The notes below the pieces were generated by a model, which was not told where the DNA came from, ran no database searches, and worked only from the letters and a program-made list of their open reading frames with translations. The position numbers and the translations under genes were made by a program. A stretch of 64,000 nt of DNA from assembly GCA_029572815.1 (NCBI GenBank), contig JAKPUQ010000164.1, positions 1 to 64,000 on the forward strand, in the 5' to 3' direction. The stretch comes from Bacillota bacterium (GTDB lineage: Bacteria > Bacillota > Clostridia > Oscillospirales > Ruminococcaceae). This document shows, one piece after another, positions 8,174 to 16,509 of the stretch; the stretch's first letter is position 1; the number at the start of each line of letters is the position of its first letter.

Positions 8174-9586
8174 ATGATGAAAAACACTTGGAAAAGAACA
8201 ATAGCAGGTCTGGCAGTGCTCACAATGGCACTCAGCGCATTTACAGGCTGTGCAGATAATAACAAGAGCGAAAGCTCCACATCAGAGAGCAGCTTCAAGG
8301 TAACAAGAGAAGCCGAGGAGATGTCCTCAAAGGCTGAGGAGGAAACTACTGAAAAGAGCTCCGAAAAGGCTTCAAAGACCTCATACAGTGCAAACTCAGA
8401 CGGCGTCATTGATACAACAGATATGTTCACCGACCGCGATCTTGAACAGACAGCCGACCTGTCAGAGGCTAAGTCCCTGACAGTTGCCGACGGCAAGGCC
8501 CTGGACATAACCGAGGAGGGCGTTTACCTCATCAGCGGCAGCGCTAAGAACTGCACCATAAAGGTAGACACCGACAATACAGCTAAGGTACAGCTGGTGC
8601 TGGACGGCGTGAAGATCGAGAACGAGGACTTCCCCGCTATCTATGTGGTATCGGCGGACAAGGTCTTCGTTACCACTGCTGACGGCAGTGAGAATATCCT
8701 GTCAGTCAGTGAGGAATTCACTGCTGACGGCGATACCAACACCGACGCTGTTATCTACTCAAAGGAAGACCTTGTGTTCAACGGCACGGGTACTCTGTCA
8801 GTATACTCCGCTTATGACAACGGTATCTCCTGCAAGGACGACCTGAAGTTCACAGGCGGCACCTACAATATCACTGCTTCGGCTGACGCTGTTGAAGCAA
8901 ATGACTCTATAGCCATCTGCGGCGGCAGCTTCACCATCAACACTAATAAGGACGGCTTCCACTGCGAGAACGACGAGGACGATACCCTCGGCTGTATCTA
9001 CATCGCTGACGGCAGCTTCGATATAACCTCAGTAAGCGACGGCATTCAGGGAACCACCTATGTGCAGATAGACGGCGGCACCTTCAATATCTCCTCTGCC
9101 GAGGGCATTGAGGCTACCTACGTTCAGATAAACGGCGGAGATATCACCATTGACGCTTCCGATGACGGCATAAATGCCACAAGCAAGAGCACAGCCTGCG
9201 ATATCGTTGTGGAGTTCAACGGCGGCAATACAACTATCACCATGGGTCAGGGCGACACCGACGCTGTTGACGCTAACGGCAGCGTCTATGTGAACGGCGG
9301 TACTCTCGACATCACCGCTCAGATGTCCTCCTTCGACTATGACCGGACAGCTGAGTTCAACGGCGGCACTATCATCATCAACGGCACAGAGGTCTCTGAG
9401 ATACCCCAGTCCATGATGGGCGGCCGCGGCGGCGGATTTGGCGGAGGTTTCGGCGGCGGCCGCGGCGGCTTCGGCGGCGAATTCGGCGGCGAGGGCGGCC
9501 TTACTCCTCCCGATGGTGAATTCACTCCTCCCGAGGGCGGCTTCGGCGGTCACGGCGGACGCAGCTTCAGCGACAGCGGAATGTAA
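8174..9586 (+). CDS. Lipoprotein with Cthe_2159-type carbohydrate-binding beta-helix
   Basis: A 470-aa predicted lipoprotein (lipobox FTGC near residue 25) on the outer membrane face. After a Ser/Glu-rich linker (about 30-80) comes a long parallel beta-helix with repeating units such as DGGTFNISSAEGIEATYVQI, which I match to the Cthe_2159 / carbohydrate-binding domain family (DUF4353). Known members bind polygalacturonate or cellulose with calcium. The last 70 residues are extremely Gly-rich (GGRGGGFGGGFGG). The RBS GAAAGGG precedes ATGATG. It is monocistronic with its own terminator. A role in plant-wall adhesion is an inference. Confidence 0.85.
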   Translation: MMKNTWKRTIAGLAVLTMALSAFTGCADNNKSESSTSESSFKVTREAEEMSSKAEEETTEKSSEKASKTSYSANSDGVIDTTDMFTDRDLEQTADLSEAKSLTVADGKALDITEEGVYLISGSAKNCTIKVDTDNTAKVQLVLDGVKIENEDFPAIYVVSADKVFVTTADGSENILSVSEEFTADGDTNTDAVIYSKEDLVFNGTGTLSVYSAYDNGISCKDDLKFTGGTYNITASADAVEANDSIAICGGSFTINTNKDGFHCENDEDDTLGCIYIADGSFDITSVSDGIQGTTYVQIDGGTFNISSAEGIEATYVQINGGDITIDASDDGINATSKSTACDIVVEFNGGNTTITMGQGDTDAVDANGSVYVNGGTLDITAQMSSFDYDRTAEFNGGTIIINGTEVSEIPQSMMGGRGGGFGGGFGGGRGGFGGEFGGEGGLTPPDGEFTPPEGGFGGHGGRSFSDSGM

Positions 9587-9620
9587 AAAAGTTCGTTTCA
9601 TATCCTTCTTTAATATAGAA

Positions 9621-9648
9621 AAACGGGAGCGTAAAAGCTCCCGTTTTT
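9621..9648. terminator. Bidirectional terminator
   Basis: AACGGGAGC/GCTCCCGTT stem with A-tract before and T-tract after, between the converging genes ending at 9586 and 9661. Confidence 0.85.
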
Positions 9649-9660
9649 GTTGTTATACAG

Positions 9661-11361
9661 TTATATGAACAGTGTGCTGAATCCGTGCTCTCTTGCGTAG
9701 CGCTCAGCCTTTTTGCGGTTTATCTGCTTAAGTATCCTTATGGTCTGCTTGTGGCCCTTCTTTATGCTGTCAAGAGGGATATTCTCGTCCTCAAACTCGG
9801 CAATGCTGATATTGTAGAGCATCTCGCAGCCGCAGAAGGCGTCCTCCTTGATGTCCTTGGTATTCATGCTTATGCGCAGGTCGGTAAGGTTCTGGCAGCC
9901 GTAGAATGCCCAGTTGCTGATGCTCTTTACCGTGCTGGGAATGGTTATCTTCTCCAGAGACCTGCACCATGAGAAGGCACTCTCGCCGATGACCGCAACA
10001 GAGTTGGAGATGATGACCTTCTTCAGGCTGTAGCATTCGGAAAATGCAGCATTGCCGATAGCCTCAACGGAACCCGAAATAACGATCCTTCTCAGCTTCT
10101 TGCAGGAGAAGAACATCAGATCGCTTATCCTCTGGAGGTATGCAGGCAGAACTACGTTTTCAAGGCTGTTGCAGCGTCCGAAGGCACCCTTGCCCACTCT
10201 CTTGAGAGACTCCGGCAAGTTTATCTCCTTGAGGCGCAGGCACTTGAGGAATGCATTCTCGCCGATAGCTTCAAGGTTCTTGGAGAAGATGACCTCCTCA
10301 AGATTGAAGCAGTGGCAGAAGGCAAACTTGTCGATAATGCGCACGCTATCTGAAATGACCACCTTTTTCACGGTCTCATTGCCGCGGAATGCGTACTTGC
10401 CGATCACCTTTACCTTTTCGGGAATGACTATTGACTCGGTGGTTCCCACGTACTTCACAAGGGTACCGTTCTTATCGATAGCCATATTATTGACATCGTC
10501 GATCTCGATATTCTCATCGTTTACCAGATCGCCGTATTTTTCGTAATTATCGGGTTCGTCGAGCTTGGGAGCCTCGGGCTTCTTTTCCTCTGCCTTTTCA
10601 GCCTTGGGAGCCTCTGGCTTTTTCTCCTCTGCCTTTACAGCCTTGGGAGCCTCGGGCTTTTTCTCCTCTGCCTTTACAGCCTTGAGAGCCTCGGGCTTTT
10701 TCTCCTCTGCCTTGGCTTCCTTGATGACTATCTCCTCTTCAAGGCGTACCTTCTCGGACTTCCCGTCCTGAGCCTTTTCAGCAGTCTTCCTGTCGGCACG
10801 TTCTTTTTTGCCCTCGTCCTTCTTGTCAACAGGCTTGTCGAGCTTTACGGGAGCGGGAGTGGTGTCGATCTTCTTTTTGCTGCTGAAAATATCAGCCTTC
10901 ACATCGTCCTTGAACTTTGCCTTCTCGGACTCGGGGATAGCCTCCATTATCTCTATGGCAAGCTCTGCGCCGTCATCTGTGCGCACGGGCTTTTTGTCCT
11001 TTTTATCAAAAGGCTTCTTCTCCTCGACCTTGGAAGCTGCCTTCGCCTCTGCAGGCTTTTTCTCCTCGACCTTGGGAGCTGCCTTCGCCTCTACAGGCTT
11101 TTTCTCCTTGACCTTTGGAGCCGCCTTCGCCTCAACAGGCTTTTTCTCCTCGGCCTTGGGAGCAGCCTTCGCCTCTGCAGGCTTTTTCTCCTCAATATCG
11201 GAGCTGCGGCGAGCCCTGACGGCTCTTACCTTTACGACCTTGCCCTTTTTTGGCGCCTTGCCCTGCTCTGAGCCCGCCTTGAGCTCACCCGAGCAGTAAG
11301 GACAAGTCTTATATTCATCCGCATCATACAGATGCTTCTCGGGACACCTCGTCATTTTCAT
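9661..11361 (-). CDS. BspA-type leucine-rich repeat protein with zinc-ribbon-like N-terminus and Lys/Glu/Ala/Pro repeats
   Basis: A 566-aa protein with three parts. Residues 1-30 have a Cys/His pattern (CPEKH and CPYC) like a small zinc ribbon. Residues about 40-270 are low complexity and built from two repeat sets: a 14-residue unit around EEKKPVEAKAAPKV and a 13-residue unit around KAEEKKPEAPKAV. Residues about 295-535 are BspA/LRR_5 repeats (pattern IGxxAFxxCxxLxxVxIPxSV). There is no signal peptide or membrane segment, so it may be cytoplasmic despite the usual surface association of BspA repeats. The partner is unknown. A promoter lies 67 nt upstream, and GGAG precedes the ATG by 10 nt. 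Confidence 0.8.
   Translation of the reverse strand: MKMTRCPEKHLYDADEYKTCPYCSGELKAGSEQGKAPKKGKVVKVRAVRARRSSDIEEKKPAEAKAAPKAEEKKPVEAKAAPKVKEKKPVEAKAAPKVEEKKPAEAKAASKVEEKKPFDKKDKKPVRTDDGAELAIEIMEAIPESEKAKFKDDVKADIFSSKKKIDTTPAPVKLDKPVDKKDEGKKERADRKTAEKAQDGKSEKVRLEEEIVIKEAKAEEKKPEALKAVKAEEKKPEAPKAVKAEEKKPEAPKAEKAEEKKPEAPKLDEPDNYEKYGDLVNDENIEIDDVNNMAIDKNGTLVKYVGTTESIVIPEKVKVIGKYAFRGNETVKKVVISDSVRIIDKFAFCHCFNLEEVIFSKNLEAIGENAFLKCLRLKEINLPESLKRVGKGAFGRCNSLENVVLPAYLQRISDLMFFSCKKLRRIVISGSVEAIGNAAFSECYSLKKVIISNSVAVIGESAFSWCRSLEKITIPSTVKSISNWAFYGCQNLTDLRISMNTKDIKEDAFCGCEMLYNISIAEFEDENIPLDSIKKGHKQTIRILKQINRKKAERYAREHGFSTLFI
10570..10711 (-). repeat. 39-bp coding tandem repeat
   Basis: About 3.6 near-identical 39-nt units encode the 13-residue KAEEKKPEAPKAV repeat of the LRR protein. 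Near identity at the DNA level suggests recent expansion or copy-number change. Confidence 0.8.
11009..11198 (-). repeat. 42-bp coding tandem repeat
   Basis: About 4.5 units of 42 nt encode the 14-residue EEKKPVEAKAAPKV-type repeat near the N-terminus of the LRR protein. Confidence 0.8.
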
Positions 11362-11427
11362 TTTGTTATCACTCCAACAGTATTTATCTGGATATTGTTT
11401 TTACAGAAAAATGAATTCAACAATATA

Positions 11428-11456
11428 ATTATAGCATTTCATCGACGAAAAATCAA
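11428..11456 (-). promoter_or_regulatory. Promoter of the LRR protein gene
   Basis: Minus-strand TTGATT (11456-11451), a 17-nt spacer and TATAAT (11433-11428). Confidence 0.7.
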
Positions 11457-11575
11457 TAAACAGAGCCGTTCAAGGCTCAAATTTGTGAAAATTAACAGGA
11501 TAACTGATTTATATGGTCTGCAAATGCGGATTTTCCGCTTGTGGAAAGGGCTCAGTTTATACAAAATGCACAAAG

Positions 11576-11608
11576 CAAAAAATCCGCAGTTCAGCAGGAA
11601 CTGCGGAT
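11576..11608 (-). terminator. Terminator of the sbcDC operon
   Basis: ATCCGCAGTTC and GAACTGCGGAT form an 11-bp stem (11582-11608) followed on the minus strand by a T-run. Confidence 0.8.
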
Positions 11609-11612
11609 AATT

Positions 11613-14600
11613 TCACACTATGAGCTGAGCGCTGCTGCCGCCGTTTTTGTCCTTGGTGACCACTATCTGCTTGTCGATACGCTGCTTCAGCCCCTGCACG
11701 TGGGAGATTATTCCCACCAGACGGCTGCCCTCGGAAAGTCCCGAAAGCGCTTTTATCGCCTGCTCTATGGAGTTTTCGTCAAGTGAGCCGAAGCCCTCGT
11801 CAACGAACATGGTGTCCAGCTGTATACCTCCTGCTGAGCACTGTATCTCGTCGGAAAGTCCAAGCGCCAGCGCCAGCGAAGCCTTGAAGGACTCGCCGCC
11901 GGACAGTGTCTTTACGCTTCTTTCGGAGCCGTTGTAGTGGTCGATGACATCAAGGTCAAGGCCTACCTGAGCCTTTTTGTCCGCGTACTCCGTGCGGCGT
12001 TTCAGGGTGTACTGCCCGTCGGACATGACCCTCAGCCGCTGATTTGCGCGGGCGATTATCCTGTCGAAATATGCAGTCTGGATATAGGTCTCCAACATGA
12101 ATTTGCTCTGGTCGGACAGCTTTCCGTTGGCAGTATCAGACAGGTTTTTCAGCCACTTATAGCGCTGCTCAAGCCCCTCAAGCTCCGCCGAGCTTTCCTT
12201 TATATTGGCAAGGGCGGTCTCATTCACCGTTATCCTTGTGTGCAGTGCACGGAGCTGCTGTGCTGTGCGGGCCTTTTCAGCAGTGAGCCGTGTTCTCTCC
12301 GCGTTCTCCGCTTCAGGGTCAAGGTCTCCCAGAGCATTTACCTGCTCTGTCAGCTGCCTCAGCTTGCCCTCCTGCTCCGCGCAGACCTTCTCAGCGTCCC
12401 CTGCTGCCTTAACTGCCGCTTCAAAGGCTGTCCTTATCTCCGCGCTCTCCTTTTCTGCAGCCCGCCAACGAAGCTGAGCCTTTTCGCCGCTTTCAAATCT
12501 GAGCTTGCCCCGAAGCTCTTCAAGCTGCTCAGAAGCCGCCTGAGCTCTGGTAACCGCCGCTGTCCGCTCCTCCGAGAGCTTTGCAGCTCTCTCGGCAATG
12601 TCCTTCATAGCCTTCTCGGTCTCGGGAACACCACTTTCTATCTCAGCCCTGCGCTGAGACCTCTGCTCCTCACGGCGGAGATTTTCGGCGTTGTCCGAAA
12701 GCCGTGCCTTGATGTTCAGATTTTCCTTTACTATCCTGCCCCGTATCTCCTCAAAGGGACACTCTCTTATGGTCTCCGCGGCAGCTATTTCCGCAGTACT
12801 CCGGAGCTGGACGCTTCTTCCCTCAGCGTTATCCCTTGCACTGCGCAGTTTCGCCATTGTCCTGTCAGTCTCGGCTACAGCCTCCATTATGCCGCCGAGC
12901 TGCTTCTCTTTTGAAGCAAGCTCCGCAGAAACTCTGCCGTGCTCCGCAATGCGCTCCCCTGCCTCGGTGATCCGCTTTTCGATGTCACCTCTCTGCACTG
13001 CCAGTTCCTCAAGCTCCTTGCCGCAGCGCGCCGCACCCTCAGCTGCATTGCAGCTGAGGAGCTCTGAAAGCCTGTCGCCGATATTCTTTTCCAGCTCCTC
13101 CGCAGCGGCTTTCAGAGCTGAAGCCTCGGCGCTCAGCGACGAGGCTGCGGCGCGCGCCCCGTCAGCTTCCGCCTTCAAAGCGTTCAGCTGGGCCTCGGAG
13201 GGAGCTTCTCCCCCTCTTACCGCGGGAGAAGGATGCTCCCGGGAACCGCATACGGGACAGGGACTTCCCTCCGTAAGACCTGCCGCCAGAACTCCTGCCT
13301 GATCGTCCAGGAAAAGCCTGTAGCTGTGCTCGTACCTCTCCGCCGCAGCTGCGGCGGTGTCAGCGGCTTCGCTGTAACGCTCCGCCGCCTTCCTGTGGGC
13401 ACTTCGGCGCTTTTCCAGCAGAGCCAGGTCTGCCGAGAGCTTTTTCAGTTCCGCTGTACGCTTGTCCGTTGCTTCCGCCTGACGCAGCAGCTTTTCACGT
13501 TCCGCCTCAGCGCCGCTGAGCTCCTCACGGCGTGCCTTGAGCTCCTTTATATCTCCACTTGTCTTCTCCGACTGCTTCAGAAGGCTGTCGTGCTTGGTCT
13601 GCTGCTCCTTCAGAGCCCCGGCAGCCGTATTCAGCTCCTCCGCGCTCTTCTCCCAGTCGGTAAGCTGCTGAGACAGCTTTTCCAGCTCCGTCCTTCTGCG
13701 CTCCAGCTCCCTGCGCTCAGCCTCAAGCTTCGCGGCGCTTCCGCTGCATTCCGCAAGCTGTGACAGCTCCGCCTTCATATCGGCAAGTCTTTTCTCACAG
13801 CCCGCCCTGTCCGCAGCACATTTTTCAAGGGCATTTTCTATTTCAAATCCGTTCTGCTTCTCTCTCAGAAGAACTTCATTGAGCCTTGAAATATTGGCAT
13901 ATTCGGGCATTTCCGCCTTTATGAGAGCTATCTCGTCGCTGAGCTCCCTTAGCCGCGGCTGACGGGCTTTTTCGGCTTCAAGGGCAGCCTCCAGCTCCTG
14001 ACGGTTCAGCCTTGTGCGCTCCAGCTCCTTTGCGGTCTTGTCCCTTTCTGCGGCAGCCTTCGCCTTCTCCTCAGCCCTGGTCAGTCTGCCGCTGACCTCC
14101 TCAAGCTTTCTGTCGGTCTCCTCGGACTCCCGTGCGCATACCTCCGCTCTGGCGCGGTCACGGCTCAGCAGCTTGTTTATCAGCTCCTCTATGTACTCCA
14201 CAGGCGGGAGCTCCGCTTTTACGCGCTCCGCCTCCTCTGCGTACTCGTCCTCCTCGCCGCAGACGATGCCGCCCACGTACTGCCTTATGCCCTCTCTGCG
14301 GCTGTCGCACAGGGACCTGAGACTGCTGCTCTCCGACTTCAATTTCTCCTGAAGTATACGATAGTTGTCCGTTCTGAATATATGGCGGAGTATCTCACGG
14401 CGCTGCGCTGTGTCCTCGGTAATGAGCTTCATGAAATCTCCCTGAGCTATCATGGCGATCTGCTTGAACTGCTTTTCCGTCAGACCTATAAGGTCGGCAA
14501 CAGCATTATCAACGTCCCTCTTGCCGGAGAGCTGCCGCCCGTCAGGGTAGGTGAACTCCGCATTTGCAGGCTGTGCAGCCACTCCGCCGCCTCGCTTTGC

Positions 14601-14906
14601 CTGTCTGGTGTAGGAGGGATTTCTCCTGATGATATAGCGCTTTCCCCCGTATTCAAAGGTCAGCTCCACATAGGTGGGAGTGTCAAGAGAAGAATACTTT
14701 GAGCGCAGCAGACTGTCATCGGAGCGGTTTTCGCCGCTGGCGCTGCCATAGAGGGCATAGGTGATGGCGTCGAAAATAGTGGTCTTGCCTGCACCCGTGT
14801 CTCCTGTAATGAGGTACAGGCCGCTTTCGCCAAGAGCCGCCAGGTCCAGCTCAGTCTTCCCAGAATAGGGACCGAAGCCCGACATTTCAAGTTTTATGGG
14901 TCTCAT
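11613..14906 (-). CDS. sbcC: Exonuclease subunit SbcC (SMC-like ATPase)
   Basis: A 1097-aa SMC/Rad50-type ATPase, partner of SbcD in the nuclease that cuts hairpins and processes DNA ends. It has Walker A GDTGAGKTT (residues 35-43), long coiled coils rich in Glu, Ala, Arg and Lys, and a central zinc hook CPVC (about residue 550). C-terminal motifs are the ABC signature TLSGGESFKASLALAL and Walker B MFVDEGFGSLDE. The start MRPIKLEMSG overlaps the sbcD stop as ATGA, with GGGAGGGAG just upstream. The ATG at 14921 is rejected because it lies within that RBS context. Confidence 0.96.
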   Translation of the reverse strand: MRPIKLEMSGFGPYSGKTELDLAALGESGLYLITGDTGAGKTTIFDAITYALYGSASGENRSDDSLLRSKYSSLDTPTYVELTFEYGGKRYIIRRNPSYTRQAKRGGGVAAQPANAEFTYPDGRQLSGKRDVDNAVADLIGLTEKQFKQIAMIAQGDFMKLITEDTAQRREILRHIFRTDNYRILQEKLKSESSSLRSLCDSRREGIRQYVGGIVCGEEDEYAEEAERVKAELPPVEYIEELINKLLSRDRARAEVCARESEETDRKLEEVSGRLTRAEEKAKAAAERDKTAKELERTRLNRQELEAALEAEKARQPRLRELSDEIALIKAEMPEYANISRLNEVLLREKQNGFEIENALEKCAADRAGCEKRLADMKAELSQLAECSGSAAKLEAERRELERRRTELEKLSQQLTDWEKSAEELNTAAGALKEQQTKHDSLLKQSEKTSGDIKELKARREELSGAEAEREKLLRQAEATDKRTAELKKLSADLALLEKRRSAHRKAAERYSEAADTAAAAAERYEHSYRLFLDDQAGVLAAGLTEGSPCPVCGSREHPSPAVRGGEAPSEAQLNALKAEADGARAAASSLSAEASALKAAAEELEKNIGDRLSELLSCNAAEGAARCGKELEELAVQRGDIEKRITEAGERIAEHGRVSAELASKEKQLGGIMEAVAETDRTMAKLRSARDNAEGRSVQLRSTAEIAAAETIRECPFEEIRGRIVKENLNIKARLSDNAENLRREEQRSQRRAEIESGVPETEKAMKDIAERAAKLSEERTAAVTRAQAASEQLEELRGKLRFESGEKAQLRWRAAEKESAEIRTAFEAAVKAAGDAEKVCAEQEGKLRQLTEQVNALGDLDPEAENAERTRLTAEKARTAQQLRALHTRITVNETALANIKESSAELEGLEQRYKWLKNLSDTANGKLSDQSKFMLETYIQTAYFDRIIARANQRLRVMSDGQYTLKRRTEYADKKAQVGLDLDVIDHYNGSERSVKTLSGGESFKASLALALGLSDEIQCSAGGIQLDTMFVDEGFGSLDENSIEQAIKALSGLSEGSRLVGIISHVQGLKQRIDKQIVVTKDKNGGSSAQLIV

Positions 14907-16039
14907 TCTTCTCCCTCCCATATTTTTTCTATGAGCGACTGCACGAACTCATGCTGCTCTGCGGACATCTCTCCGCCGTTGCTCATGCTGTAGAACTCCT
15001 CAAAAAGCTCGATAGGACGCTTGCTCTCCGCCTCGGCAGCCGCCATGACGCTGTGGTCACTCCTTGTGCGGCGGTTGTCATATTCAAGGCTCATGATATT
15101 GGGATAGACGCTTCGGAGCCTTCCCATCGCTTCCGGGACTTCCTCCTCATCGGTGAGCACTGCATGGATATAATCGCTTCTGTCTCCTGCACTGCTGCAC
15201 TCTGCCGAGGTCAGATAGTCAAATTCTCCGCGTATAATACGCATATCACGCCGCGGCATTATGGGTACCGTCCTGACGTCAAGAGTTCCCTTTTCCCTTA
15301 TCTCCGCAACAGTGACGGACTTCTCCTGTGAAGCCTCGGAAAAGGAGTATTTCAGGGGAGTTCCGCAGTAGCGTATCCGCGGACTTCCCACATTCTGGGG
15401 ACTGTGTATATGTCCCAGCGCCACGTAGTCGAAGCCGTCAAAGGCAGAGCTGTCCACGTTGTCGCTGCCGCCCACGGATATCTCCTCGGAGTCGCTTTTC
15501 ATAGCTCCCGTAACGAACTGATGGGTGATGATGATATTTCTCTTGCCGAAGTTCGCCTCCATGGCGTCAACTGCCGCATTTACTGCATCGGTATAAGACT
15601 CCACGGCTGTATCGGGGAAAAATCTCCTGACCGTCACGGGCTTTATGAAGGGCAGCATATACACACAGAACTCCCCGTAGCTGTCGGTCAGCACCGTGGG
15701 GACTATCTCTCCGTCGTATACAGGCGACATATGTATGCCGCTCTTTTCCATTATATGGGAGCCGAAGGCTATGCGCTCCGCAGAATCGTGGTTTCCGCTG
15801 ATAACGAAAACATGGTCTGTTCGCTCCGAAACCTTTGTGAGAAAGCCGTCAAAGAGTCTCACCGCCTCCGCCGAGGGCACTGCCTTGTCATAGACGTCAC
15901 CTGCGATGATGACGAAATCGGGCTTCTCCTCGGATATTATGCTGTATATCTCCTGCAATACGAATTCCTGATCCTCAATAAGCGAAAACTCGTTGAGACG
16001 CTTACCCAGGTGAAGATCGGAGAGATGTATGAATTTCAT
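14903..16039 (-). CDS. sbcD: Exonuclease subunit SbcD (Mre11-like nuclease)
   Basis: A 378-aa calcineurin-like phosphoesterase. The metal-binding motifs appear in order: LSDLHLG (7-13), GDVYD (about 47-51), GNHD (about 82-85), THQ and GHIH (about 211-214). It is the nuclease half of SbcCD, in the standard sbcD-sbcC order with a 4-nt overlap. The RBS AAGGAGG is 6 nt before the ATG, and a consensus promoter lies 44 nt upstream. Confidence 0.96.
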   Translation of the reverse strand: MKFIHLSDLHLGKRLNEFSLIEDQEFVLQEIYSIISEEKPDFVIIAGDVYDKAVPSAEAVRLFDGFLTKVSERTDHVFVISGNHDSAERIAFGSHIMEKSGIHMSPVYDGEIVPTVLTDSYGEFCVYMLPFIKPVTVRRFFPDTAVESYTDAVNAAVDAMEANFGKRNIIITHQFVTGAMKSDSEEISVGGSDNVDSSAFDGFDYVALGHIHSPQNVGSPRIRYCGTPLKYSFSEASQEKSVTVAEIREKGTLDVRTVPIMPRRDMRIIRGEFDYLTSAECSSAGDRSDYIHAVLTDEEEVPEAMGRLRSVYPNIMSLEYDNRRTRSDHSVMAAAEAESKRPIELFEEFYSMSNGGEMSAEQHEFVQSLIEKIWEGEE

Positions 16040-16082
16040 AGCTGACCTCCTTATTACATACTACTACCGTCAGTATATCTTT

Positions 16083-16111
16083 ATTATATCCCCTTTCAGC
16101 AGCAATGTCAA
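16083..16111 (-). promoter_or_regulatory. Promoter of sbcDC
   Basis: Minus-strand TTGACA (16111-16106), a 17-nt spacer and TATAAT (16088-16083), both boxes consensus. Confidence 0.85.
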
Positions 16112-16118
16112 CGAGACA

Positions 16119-16153
16119 AAAAAAGTCCCTGTCCGAGTGCTGCGGACAGGGAA
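16119..16153 (-). terminator. Terminator upstream of the sbcDC promoter
   Basis: TCCCTGTCCG/CGGACAGGGA stem followed on the minus strand by ACTTTTTTT. It would end transcripts coming from the sigma/anti-sigma/surface-protein operon, 357 nt past that operon's last stop codon. Confidence 0.8.
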
Positions 16154-16509
16154 ATATGGAGAAAAAACTTATTGTCCAAAGACACAGAACAGCTTTGGTC
16201 AGACCGTCTGTGCGCGATGATGTCTTATGTATTTATGCCGCTTCGGTAATGCCTGTCAGCTGCCGCCCTCATGACGGCACTGAGGCAATGTTCCCCTGAA
16301 AGACTATGTGCTTTCGCTCTGATAATGCTCTGAAACGGCATTTACCCAGCTGGCGGAGCTGCTTCCTGACCCGTTCTCTGCGCTGCCTGTGCAGATAGGC
16401 TTTGCGGAGCCGCAGTCATTTTAACAGCCGCAGCATAGTTGTTCTGCTTACTGCCTTGTGTTCTGATCTGTCCCCCTTGGTGATCCATAAGTGCATTTAT
16501 AAAACGGAA
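16154..16509. other. Unexplained 356-nt space
   Basis: No convincing gene is present. On the minus strand the space lies between the stop of the surface-protein gene and a strong terminator, so it is either a long 3' UTR or a small RNA. A 48-codon minus-strand ORF (16342-16488, Ala/Gln-rich, no RBS) is directly in frame with the upstream gene after its stop codon. I do not call it a gene. Confidence 0.4.

Noticed and set aside
11937-12914. Long plus-strand open frame inside sbcC
   Set aside because: It is antisense to a clear sbcC coding region; its Leu/Ser/Cys-rich composition and lack of an RBS show it is a shadow of the coding strand.
16340-16385. SRP RNA-like words (GGGTCAGGAAGCAGC on the minus strand)
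   Set aside because: Only a fragment of the conserved loop is similar, the spacing is wrong and no surrounding helix is evident.
16342-16488. 48-codon minus-strand small ORF
   Set aside because: No RBS, Ala/Gln low complexity, and it simply continues the frame of the upstream gene after its stop.
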